This document shows, piece after piece, positions 1-6,024 of a DNA stretch of 19,975 nt. Under the pieces are notes generated by a model. The model did not search any database, was not told the DNA's origin, and was given only the letters and a program-made list of their open reading frames with translations. Location: contig DZBA01000017.1 of the NCBI GenBank assembly GCA_022729775.1, positions 1-19,975 on the forward strand, in the 5' to 3' direction. How positions within the stretch are numbered: the first letter of the stretch is position 1; each line of letters begins with the position of its first letter. This stretch comes from Anaerolinea thermophila. Lineage in GTDB: Bacteria; Chloroflexota; Anaerolineae; Anaerolineales; Villigracilaceae. Position numbers and translations under genes: made by a program.

Positions 1-615
1 GCGCGCGCGCCAGAGCTGTATCACGCCTATATCGGTATGGGACAGATTTCGTACCAGATCAAATCGGAGCAACTGGCGTATGCGTATGCGCTGGAGTATT
101 ACCAAAAGAATGACAATGCCGACATGATAAAAAAACTGGAAGCCGCGCCGCCCACGCTGACCGTCCCGCTGCCCGCCGCGTATGATTCACTGCGCGATAC
201 ATACATGCACGGCGCGGGCATTGGCACCACCCACGAAATGGATTCTGTGGTCACGGGTATTTTCCTGCCATCGTGGCAATTCCGCGAATATACGCTGGGC
301 GAAAAAATCAACCTGTGGCGCGGAAAAATCGCCTCCCGCAAATCTGGCTTATGGGACAAAATGCAAGCCACCGACATGTCGCAAGTAGTGACCGAACTTG
401 AAATCCCTGTCTACTTTTTTCACGGCGCGTATGATTACACCTGCGCTTATCCATTGGCGAAGGAATATTTTGAAAAACTAAACGCACCCGTAAAAGGCTT
501 TTACACCTTTGAGAATTCAGCGCACAGTCCCATTTTTGAAGAGCCTGAAAAAGTGTTGAAGGTTTTGGCGAAAGATGTGCTGGCAGGAACGAATAATCTT
601 GCCGATAAAAAATGA
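1..615 (+). CDS. Alpha/beta hydrolase, C-terminal part (5' end outside window)
   Basis: The reading frame is open from base 1, so the gene starts upstream; 204 codons are visible. The fragment begins with PELYHAYIGMGQ, a cap-domain stretch typical of alpha/beta hydrolases of the proline-iminopeptidase-like group. Near the end, VYFFHGAYDYTC holds the probable catalytic Asp (residue 145 of the fragment) and ENSAHSP the catalytic His (residue 175), in the usual strand-7 Asp, then His order. The nucleophile Ser and oxyanion loop must lie upstream of the window. The substrate cannot be told; peptidase or ester hydrolase activity is the family expectation. A decayed methyltransferase remnant follows within 20 bases, so any operon once present downstream is broken. 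The first in-frame ATG at 37 is internal and not the start. Confidence 0.85.
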   Translation, partial: ARAPELYHAYIGMGQISYQIKSEQLAYAYALEYYQKNDNADMIKKLEAAPPTLTVPLPAAYDSLRDTYMHGAGIGTTHEMDSVVTGIFLPSWQFREYTLGEKINLWRGKIASRKSGLWDKMQATDMSQVVTELEIPVYFFHGAYDYTCAYPLAKEYFEKLNAPVKGFYTFENSAHSPIFEEPEKVLKVLAKDVLAGTNNLADKK

Positions 616-634
616 TTACGTATGCGCCCTATAA

Positions 635-775
635 AAATCCATTCCACAAATCATCGCCGCGCCGATGTTAATCTGGCGCACGGCGCGCGAGGATAAAACC
701 CTGCAAGCCGAGTTACCCGGCTACGCCGAATTCACAAAAGAGACAAGGTATCGCTCATTGCCCGGCGTTTGGTGA
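635..775 (+). pseudogene. 3' remnant of an isoprenylcysteine/phospholipid methyltransferase-like gene
   Basis: In frame 2 an open stretch after a TAA at 632-634 ends at TGA 773-775. It reads PQIIAAPMLIWRTARED, then TLQAELPGYAEFTKET, RYRSLPGVW. The pattern RTARED-x-LQxELPGYxEF-x(4)-RYRxLPGVW is the C-terminal signature of ICMT/PEMT-like membrane methyltransferases (cytosolic SAM-side end after the last transmembrane helix). A full protein of this family is about 150-220 residues; only about 46 codons remain and the membrane helices and HPxY-type SAM region are absent. A stop lies directly upstream, so this is a truncated relic. An internal ATG at 665 could give a 36-residue peptide, but no ribosome site precedes it. 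Family assignment is from recall of the motif. Confidence 0.65.
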
Positions 776-803
776 AGTAAAATAGTCTGGAAAAGAGGTA
801 ACC

Positions 804-1316
804 ATGAATATATCCGATGCAATTCGACTCAAACGCGCGGTAAGAAAATTTCAAGACACCCCCCTGCCCGATGACGTGATTTACGCCATCCTCAACGCGG
901 GACGACGCTCTCAATCCTCGAAGAATACTCAGGCGTGGCAGTTCATTGCCATTCGGGATAAATCCATTTTGAAGGAATTGTCCCAATGCGGCGAGTGGGC
1001 GGGACATCTCGCGGGCGCGGCGTTGGGCGTTGCCATTCTTACGCCTGACCCGATGGAGAAATTCCAAATCATGTTCGACGCGGGGCAAGCCTCCGCGTTT
1101 ATGCAGCTCGCCGCGTGGGAGCTGGGCGTTGGCTCATGTCCTGCGTCCATCTACGAACCGGAAAAAGCGCGCGCTATTTTGGGTTTCCCCGCCGAGTGGC
1201 ATTTGCGCGTTGCGTTGTCCTTTGGGTATTCAGCCGAAGGGGAGGTGTTATCCGCCGCGCCGAAAAAGGGCGGAAGAAAATCACTGGACGAAGTAGCGCA
1301 TTGGGATAGATGGTAG
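804..1316 (+). CDS. Nitroreductase family protein (FMN-dependent oxidoreductase)
   Basis: This 170-residue protein has the short nitroreductase fold. The N-terminus MNISDAIRLKRAVRKF carries the Arg cluster that contacts the FMN phosphate, SQSSKNTQAWQF is the second FMN-binding stretch (usual form PSxxNxQPWxF), and WELGVGSCPAS is the conserved Gly-rich segment near the isoalloxazine. Family members use NAD(P)H to reduce nitro compounds, quinones or flavins in the cytoplasm, usually as homodimers; the true substrate is not readable. The start is supported by AGAGG six bases before the ATG. The stop TAG (1314-1316) directly abuts the ATG of the downstream DNA methyltransferase, so the two are probably co-transcribed, although no functional link is obvious. 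Confidence 0.88.
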   Translation: MNISDAIRLKRAVRKFQDTPLPDDVIYAILNAGRRSQSSKNTQAWQFIAIRDKSILKELSQCGEWAGHLAGAALGVAILTPDPMEKFQIMFDAGQASAFMQLAAWELGVGSCPASIYEPEKARAILGFPAEWHLRVALSFGYSAEGEVLSAAPKKGGRKSLDEVAHWDRW

Positions 1317-2108
1317 ATGCTAAATAACCAAATCCTCCACGCGGATTGTCTCGACGCGCTGGCGAAATTCCCCGAAGCATCCGTTGATTTGACGGTTTTC
1401 TCGCCGCCTTATGATGGCATCCGCGATTATAAAAAAAACTGGACGTTTGATTTTCTTGCGCTGGGCGAGAATCTCTTCCGCGTCACAAAGGATGGCGGCG
1501 TTGCAGTGGTCGTCATCGGCGACGGGACGAAGAACTTCGCCAAGTCACTCACCTCATTTCGGCTGGCAGTCAGTTGGGCGGATCAAGTCGGCTGGAAGCT
1601 CTTCGAGACGGTGATCTATAAGCGCGATGGAAACCCCGGCGCGTGGTGGAATCAGCGCTTCCGCGTGGATCATGAATACATCCTGATTTTTTTCAAAGGC
1701 GCGAAGCCGAAATCCTTCCACAAAGAGCATTTGATGGTTCCCAGCAAACACGCGGGGAAGACCTATTCGGGCACAGATCGTTTAACCAACGGCGGATTTA
1801 AGATTATCGAGAAGAAGACGGTGAATCCGCTCAAATGTCGCGGGACGGTCTGGCAATATTCCACCAGCAACACCGAAGGCAACCGCTTGAAGTTGCAGCA
1901 CCCGGCGACCTATCCCGATAAGCTGGCGGGCGATTTGATTTTGTGCTTTTCAGAGCCAAATGATCTGGTGCTTGATCCCATGTGTGGAAGTGGAACCACC
2001 TGCGTAACGGCAAAGCAAAATGGGCGGCGTTACATTGGCATCGAAGTCAGCGACGAATATTGCAAGATTGCAGAAGAAAGACTTAAAAAAGAAACAGGGC
2101 AGGATTAA
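1317..2108 (+). CDS. Orphan DNA methyltransferase, beta class (N4-cytosine or N6-adenine)
   Basis: The 263-residue protein shows the beta-class arrangement: catalytic motif IV SPPY at residues 29-32 first, a central target-recognition region, and the SAM-binding motif I DPMCGSGTT at 220-228 near the C-terminus, followed by RYIGIEVSDEYCKIAEERL (motif II/III region). SPPY rather than DPPY favours N4-cytosine methylation, but SPPY/TSPPY enzymes also include N6-adenine types, so the modified base is uncertain. SAM-dependent methylation of double-stranded DNA is the expected reaction. No restriction endonuclease or specificity subunit adjoins it, so it looks like a solitary methylase. The ATG abuts the nitroreductase stop and no clear Shine-Dalgarno is seen, suggesting translational coupling. 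Its TAA lies in the loop of the terminator hairpin. Confidence 0.88.
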   Translation: MLNNQILHADCLDALAKFPEASVDLTVFSPPYDGIRDYKKNWTFDFLALGENLFRVTKDGGVAVVVIGDGTKNFAKSLTSFRLAVSWADQVGWKLFETVIYKRDGNPGAWWNQRFRVDHEYILIFFKGAKPKSFHKEHLMVPSKHAGKTYSGTDRLTNGGFKIIEKKTVNPLKCRGTVWQYSTSNTEGNRLKLQHPATYPDKLAGDLILCFSEPNDLVLDPMCGSGTTCVTAKQNGRRYIGIEVSDEYCKIAEERLKKETGQD

Positions 2109-2120
2109 CTGCCCTGTTTC
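2091..2120. terminator. Bidirectional intrinsic terminator overlapping the methylase stop codon
   Basis: A perfect 12-bp stem, gaaacagggcag (2091-2102) with ctgccctgtttc (2109-2120), closes a 6-base loop gattaa that contains the methylase TAA. On the plus strand the stem is followed by ttttcatttc; on the minus strand the flank is tttttt. It therefore can end both the plus-strand nitroreductase-methylase unit and the minus-strand potassium operon converging from the right. Confidence 0.85.
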
Positions 2121-2165
2121 TTTTCATTTCTGGTGCTACCGTTTTTAACAGGAAAACCATTTTCA

Positions 2166-2252
2166 AACACAAAGTACACGAAGGTCACGAAGGAAAACGC
2201 CCGTAAAATTATCTACTTTTTTCCCCTTTGTGTGCTTTGTGACCTTCGTGTT
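2166..2252. repeat. Imperfect 28-bp inverted repeat built of a 9-base unit
   Basis: Left arm 2166-2193 and right arm 2225-2252 are inverted copies matching at 21 of 28 positions, separated by 31 bases. Each arm is itself a tandem of a roughly 9-base unit of the form cacRaaggt (e.g. cacgaaggt, cacaaagta). It sits in the intergenic gap between convergent genes, next to the terminator. Units like this recur as dispersed repeats in many environmental bacterial genomes (recalled, not checked). A folded RNA hairpin in either direction is possible. Confidence 0.6.
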
Positions 2253-2254
2253 AA

Positions 2255-2283
2255 GGCTCTTTCCCGTTAATTACGGGAGAGCC
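2255..2283 (+). terminator. Possible second terminator hairpin in the convergent gap
   Basis: ggctct-ttcccgt pairs with acggga-gagcc around a taatt loop, with a two-base bulge on the left arm. On the plus strand it is followed by the T-rich tcgtttctttattttta, which overlaps the end of the ktn gene. On the minus strand the downstream flank is not T-rich. It may catch read-through from the methylase side into the potassium operon. Confidence 0.45.
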
Positions 2284-2297
2284 TCGTTTCTTTATTT

Positions 2298-2969
2298 TTA
2301 TCGTGTCGGAGGTTCGAGCAGGCGCGCAAGTTCCTTTGCGCCTTCGGGGTCGGTGACCGCCAGCACTTCATCGTTTGGCTCAAGGGTGGTTGAGCCGCGC
2401 GGCAGGGTCATGTGTCCGTGGCGGATGATGCCCGCAATGACACATTGATCGGGCAAACCCAAATCCTTGATTGCAACACCAACAGCCTTGGCGCCCGCGG
2501 GGACTTTTTCTTCGACGAAGGAATACCTTCCGCGGCGCAGTTTGAGCAGCGTCATCATATCGCCCAGTGACATTTCCTCTTGAATTAAATGCGCCATCAC
2601 TTCGGCTTGGTTGATGGTTTCATCCACGTGGAAATTCTTGTCAAAAAGCCAGGCGTTGCGCGGGTTGTTGATGCGCGCCACAGTGCGTTTGACGTTGAAC
2701 ATGGTGCGCGCCATATAGCACAAGACCAAATTGACCGCGTCGTCACTGGTGGCAGCGACAAGCACAGTCGCCTTATCCAACCCGGCTTGGCGCAAGACCA
2801 GCGGGTTTGTCGGGCTGCCTTCATAGATGACTTCGGTGGGCAGCTCATGATGAAGCAGGGTTAATAATTCGCGGCGGTTTTCCAGCAACCGCACTTCATG
2901 TTTTTGTTCTATCAAATGGGCGGCAAGTTGGGCGCCGGTGCGTCCGCCGCCAGCAATAAATACAAGCAT
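2298..2969 (-). CDS. KTN/RCK potassium-transport regulatory protein (TrkA/CeoC-like), second copy
   Basis: The 223-residue protein has an N-terminal Rossmann RCK_N domain starting MLVFIAGGGRTGAQ (GxGxxG-type nucleotide loop) with an acidic residue at the end of strand 2 (RLLENR), then a C-terminal RCK_C domain from about residue 140 (VPAGAKAVGVAIKDLGLP ... LEPNDEVLAVTDPEG). Family members bind NAD(H), ATP/ADP or cyclic di-AMP and gate potassium transporters on the cytoplasmic face. The ATG at 2969 is chosen over an upstream ATG at 3023 because GGAGG lies six bases before it and it follows the upstream gene's stop by one base; the Rossmann strand also begins there. Third gene of the permease-KTN-KTN operon. 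Confidence 0.88.
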   Translation of the reverse strand: MLVFIAGGGRTGAQLAAHLIEQKHEVRLLENRRELLTLLHHELPTEVIYEGSPTNPLVLRQAGLDKATVLVAATSDDAVNLVLCYMARTMFNVKRTVARINNPRNAWLFDKNFHVDETINQAEVMAHLIQEEMSLGDMMTLLKLRRGRYSFVEEKVPAGAKAVGVAIKDLGLPDQCVIAGIIRHGHMTLPRGSTTLEPNDEVLAVTDPEGAKELARLLEPPTR

Positions 2970-2970
2970 G

Positions 2971-3636
2971 TTATGCCTCCATTCCTTCCTGCAAACGCTC
3001 GCGCAGGGATTTAATTCCCGCAAGCGTGGCGCTGACTGTAAGCAAATCTCCGCTTTTGAGTTTCATCTCAGGCGAGGGAAGTTCAGCGCGCCCGGCGCGG
3101 GTAAGCGCAGCGCAAATCGTTCCGCTGCAATCGTTCAACAACGCGGCGACGGTCATTCCATCCCATTTTGGCGAGATGCTCATTTCATACATTTCCACTT
3201 CGCCGTTCCCCGCGGAAAATATCGCGCGGAAGCTTGAATCAATGAGCAGTTCTTGAAAACGTTCCGCGCCCCAAGAGGTGGAGCTGATGAACTGCAAATC
3301 AAACGCTTCGAGCATTTCGCGCATGGCGGGGTCATAATTGCGTACCAGCAATTGCTTGACCTGCGGATAATAGCTGCGAATGGTGTGACCAATGACCGCG
3401 TTCAGCGTATCAGAGTTGGTGACAACCGCCACGCCGTCCACGTGATCCATATCCGCGCGCTTCCATGTATCCTGCGAAAGCGCCTCGCCTTCCACTGTGC
3501 GCCCGCGAAAATCCTGGTGCAAGCGGTTGAAGGATTCCTTGTTGCTATCCACAACCACCACTTGATGCCCGTTTTTGAAAAGGCGGAAGGAAAGTTCCGC
3601 GCCGACCCTTCCACAGCCTACGACGACAAAATTCAT
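2971..3636 (-). CDS. KTN/RCK potassium-transport regulatory protein (TrkA/CeoB-like), first copy
   Basis: The 221-residue protein begins MNFVVVGCGRVGAEL, with the Rossmann loop GCGRVG at residues 7-12 and Asp at the end of strand 2 (VVVVDSNKE), predicting NAD(H) or adenine-nucleotide binding. VVTNSDTLNAVIG matches the strand-4 region of RCK_N. The RCK_C part (about 140-221) reads VEMYEMSISPKWDGMTVAALL and ELPSPEMKLKSGDLLTVSATL, the usual SPxMxLxxGDxLxV pattern. AAGGAGT upstream of the ATG gives a good ribosome site. It lies 17 bases after the permease and one base before the second KTN gene. The paired arrangement resembles CeoB/CeoC of mycobacteria; the two proteins may form a hetero-octameric ring, as inference. 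Confidence 0.88.
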   Translation of the reverse strand: MNFVVVGCGRVGAELSFRLFKNGHQVVVVDSNKESFNRLHQDFRGRTVEGEALSQDTWKRADMDHVDGVAVVTNSDTLNAVIGHTIRSYYPQVKQLLVRNYDPAMREMLEAFDLQFISSTSWGAERFQELLIDSSFRAIFSAGNGEVEMYEMSISPKWDGMTVAALLNDCSGTICAALTRAGRAELPSPEMKLKSGDLLTVSATLAGIKSLRERLQEGMEA

Positions 3637-3653
3637 ATTGTTACTCCTTGCAA

Positions 3654-5618
3654 TTATTCTTCTTCATGCACTTGATATGGCACATTGGTAATGACAATGC
3701 CATGTTGGTTCTTCAATTGTTCGCGCAAAATATTTGCGGTGTTGGTGTGCAGCGCGCTGGACAAACGGTTATCCGAGACGAATTCCGGGACGACGATGGT
3801 GATGGTTTCACCGGGCTGGCGACGCTCGAAAATATCCGCGATATAGTCTAATAACGGCTCGACAAATAAGCGATACGGAGAATCAAGCATAACCATGCGC
3901 ACGCCATCGCCCCATGTTTCCCATTTCTTGCGGACTTTTTCGGCGTCCTCAGGCTCAACAACAACATGCACCGCGGTCACATCGTTAGATAACATGCGCG
4001 CGTAACGCAGCGCGGCAAGCGTCCCTTGATGCACGCCGCTCACCGGCATGATCACGCGGTGGCGGTTGGTATGCGGGGGAATAATACCGACATTTTCGAG
4101 TGAAAGTTTTTTGGCAAGATTGTTATAGTGACGATGAATCATCCAAAACACGCTGACCAAAATCGGGATGAGAATCAACACCACATACGCGCCATCTGCA
4201 AATTTGGTCACGGCAAAGACCATCATCACAATTGCAGTACACACCGCGCCAAAGCCATTGATGATCATTTTGATAGACCATGATTTTTCATACTGTAAGG
4301 TCGAGCCGCGCTCCACCTTTGTTTCGCCCGGTTTTAACTTCCCAATCTTCCACCATCTTAATGCCATGCCGCCCTGCGATAAAGTAAATGAGAGGAATAC
4401 GCCAATCGCGTAAAGTGGAATCAGCAGCGACACACTGGCGCGGAAGATGACCAGCAAAATCGAAGCGATGACCGCCAGCGTGACAATGCCGCGCGAATAA
4501 ACAAGCCGGCTGCCGCGATACGTCAACTGGCGCGGGAGGAATCCGTCTTTTGCAGCAAGGGCGCTCAAGCGCGGAAAATCCGCAAAGGCGGTATTGGCAG
4601 CCATGATGAGGATTACCGTCGTCGCGCTGATCAACATCAGGTACAACACGCCGCGCCCATCATAAATGGTGCGCGCAAATTGCGAGATGACCGTCTCACT
4701 TTCAGAGGGAATGGCGTGAATTTCTTTGGCAAGAAAAGAGATGGCGATAAAAAGCGATCCCAAAATAAGGGACATCCACACCAGCGTAATCCCCGCGTTT
4801 TTGCTGCGCGGCTCTTTGAAAGCAGTGATGCCATTTGAGATTGCCTCGACGCCGGTGAGGGCTGTCGTGCCGCTGGCAAAGGCGTGGAGAATCAAGAACG
4901 GGGTAATGGCTGAAACGCCGTGCAGCATTTCCAATTCAGGCGGGTCAATGACCTTGCCCAAATCCCCGCTAAAGAAACGGAACAACCCAATACCGGCAGT
5001 GACGAACATCATCACCACAAAGAAATAAGTGGGGATTGCAAACGCGGTACCGGATTCTTTAACGCCGCGCAAGTTCATCAACATAATAAACATGATGAAC
5101 ACAACCGCGAGGGGAACGCGGAAATCATACAGGTTTGGAAATGCAGAGGTGATCTGCGCCACGCCCGAAGCAATGGACACGGAAACGGTCAGGATGTAAT
5201 CGGTCAACAGCGCGGCTGCCGCAATCAACGCCGGGAACTCGCCCAAATTATCGCGCGAAACGATATACGCGCCGCCGCCATCAGGGTATGCATGAATGGT
5301 CTGCTCGTATGAAATCGTGACGATTGCAAGCAAAACAACAATGGCAATGGAAATTGGAAATACGATGCCGAACGCCGCTGTCCCTGCCGCCGCAAGAATA
5401 ACTAAAATTTCCTGTGTGGCATACGCCGTAGACGATAGCGCGTCTGAGGCAAAGACCGCGAGACCAACTACTTTTCCAATAGTCTGATGGGGAGCGTCTG
5501 CTGTGGAAAGCGGACGCCCGATAAGCCAGGAACGCCATGTATGCGGAGGCTTGTAATCTGTCGTTCTTTCAATGAAAGAAGTTTGTGTATTTTTTTCTTG
5601 ATCAATCATAAAATCCAT
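3654..5618 (-). CDS. APC-family permease, KimA-like potassium transporter
   Basis: The 654-residue protein has a cytosolic N-terminus ending TWRSWLIGRPLS, then VFASDALSSTAYATQEILVIL (S58-D59), a signature very close to the SSDALSSVAY segment of KimA (formerly YdaO), a proton-coupled potassium importer. About 12 hydrophobic segments follow to about residue 490. From about 514 a soluble domain begins (HRVIMPVSGVHQGTLAALRYA), universal-stress-protein-like, as in KimA, running to the end. Family knowledge suggests K+/H+ symport across the inner membrane; other APC members carry amino acids, so substrate is inferred. It leads an operon with two KTN proteins, and no TrkH/KtrB pore is nearby, supporting a potassium role. 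The ATG at 5618 lacks a Shine-Dalgarno; an in-frame ATG at 5609 is an alternative. Confidence 0.85.
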   Translation of the reverse strand: MDFMIDQEKNTQTSFIERTTDYKPPHTWRSWLIGRPLSTADAPHQTIGKVVGLAVFASDALSSTAYATQEILVILAAAGTAAFGIVFPISIAIVVLLAIVTISYEQTIHAYPDGGGAYIVSRDNLGEFPALIAAAALLTDYILTVSVSIASGVAQITSAFPNLYDFRVPLAVVFIMFIMLMNLRGVKESGTAFAIPTYFFVVMMFVTAGIGLFRFFSGDLGKVIDPPELEMLHGVSAITPFLILHAFASGTTALTGVEAISNGITAFKEPRSKNAGITLVWMSLILGSLFIAISFLAKEIHAIPSESETVISQFARTIYDGRGVLYLMLISATTVILIMAANTAFADFPRLSALAAKDGFLPRQLTYRGSRLVYSRGIVTLAVIASILLVIFRASVSLLIPLYAIGVFLSFTLSQGGMALRWWKIGKLKPGETKVERGSTLQYEKSWSIKMIINGFGAVCTAIVMMVFAVTKFADGAYVVLILIPILVSVFWMIHRHYNNLAKKLSLENVGIIPPHTNRHRVIMPVSGVHQGTLAALRYARMLSNDVTAVHVVVEPEDAEKVRKKWETWGDGVRMVMLDSPYRLFVEPLLDYIADIFERRQPGETITIVVPEFVSDNRLSSALHTNTANILREQLKNQHGIVITNVPYQVHEEE

Positions 5619-5632
5619 CTTATAAGAAAATA

Positions 5633-5652
5633 ATGCGCCGAAATAGGCGCAT
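5633..5652 (-). promoter_or_regulatory. 5' leader hairpin of the permease-KTN operon
   Basis: A 7-bp perfect stem, atgcgcc (5633-5639) with ggcgcat (5646-5652), encloses a 6-base loop. Read on the minus strand it is followed by tattttctt and then the start codon at 5618. With a transcription start expected near 5652, the hairpin would sit at the very 5' end of the mRNA. It may stabilise the message or act as an attenuator; its U-rich tail would allow either. Confidence 0.5.
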
Positions 5653-5658
5653 CTTTTG

Positions 5659-5664
5659 ATTATA
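5659..5664 (-). promoter_or_regulatory. Candidate -10 box (TATAAT) for the permease-KTN operon
   Basis: A perfect TATAAT on the minus strand lies 40 bases before the permease ATG. No good -35 hexamer is visible at 16-18 bases (the closest is TTCGTC at 16), so strength is uncertain. The predicted start is about 5652, just before the leader hairpin, leaving a leader of about 34 bases. Confidence 0.5.
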
Positions 5665-5696
5665 TCCGAATTTCACTTTTGACGAAGATAGAAATG

Positions 5697-5858
5697 AGCG
5701 CGCTACACATGGCTTATTCAAGGTCTGGTTTTTGTCACTCTGAGCGGAGCGAAGAGTCTTGCCGCTGGAGTAGAGACCCTTCGTTTCACTCAGGGTGACA
5801 CGCCTCAAGGAGCATGGCACGGATTTGTCAAGCGGCCTTGAATAAACCATAGCGCGCT
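5697..5858. repeat. MITE-like nested inverted repeat, copy 1
   Basis: The outer arms (5697-5723 and 5836-5858) share agcgcgct and atggYttattcaagg in inverted orientation, with a 4-base insertion in the left arm and one mismatch. Inside, a second imperfect inverted pair (5734-5759 and 5772-5799) carries the core gtcaYYctgagcggagcgaa and its inverted degenerate partner. It has no coding capacity. The same core recurs at 19885-19955 with quite different outer arms. The size, terminal inversion and absence of genes fit a miniature non-autonomous element or a REP-type repeat. Confidence 0.65.
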
Positions 5859-5984
5859 ACAGATTTTTCGAAGTCCATTTGTGTCGCTCTGTGGGAGCGC
5901 GCTCGAAGAGCCTCTTATCTACGCATTTCGTTTTTGTCAATCTACTTTGAGAAGACCATCGCGCGCCGCGCGACTATCTTGGAA

Positions 5985-6013
5985 TTGAAATTATCATACA
6001 GGCAAGATACGAT
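5985..6013 (+). promoter_or_regulatory. Candidate sigma-70 promoter of the sensor kinase
   Basis: TTGAAA (5985-5990) is followed after 17 bases by TACGAT (6008-6013), matching the consensus at 5 of 6 and 4 of 6 positions. The predicted start, near 6020, would give a very short or nearly absent leader before the ATG at 6025, so a different start remains possible. Confidence 0.4.
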
Positions 6014-6024
6014 AAAATAAAGGT

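Larger units (their letters stand above)
5619..6024. other. Intergenic region (406 bp) between divergent potassium operon and kinase
   Basis: No gene is supported here. From left to right it holds the operon leader hairpin and TATAAT box, a nested inverted repeat (5697-5858), a probably decayed copy of the same repeat core (about 5883-5916), a short GC palindrome run (around 5961-5972) and a candidate kinase promoter. Short frames that cross it follow the repeat arms and have no ribosome site. Confidence 0.7.

Noticed and set aside
665..775. Functional 36-residue small protein
   Set aside because: The sequence matches the C-terminal end of a larger methyltransferase family and has no ribosome site, so it is better read as a relic.
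1317..2108. Restriction-modification system
   Set aside because: Only the methyltransferase is present; neighbours are a nitroreductase and a potassium regulator.
2938..3675. Overlapping plus-strand open frames across the KTN genes
   Set aside because: They are mirror frames of the clear Rossmann/RCK proteins on the minus strand.
4920..5312. Plus-strand 130-codon open frame
   Set aside because: It is a shadow of the permease gene on the opposite strand; the composition is rich in Gln, Arg and His with no domain.
5619..5860. Cyclic-di-AMP (ydaO-type) riboswitch before the KimA-like gene
   Set aside because: The probable TATAAT is only 40 bases from the start codon and the sequence further upstream is a MITE-like repeat, leaving no room for the aptamer; no matching conserved core was seen.
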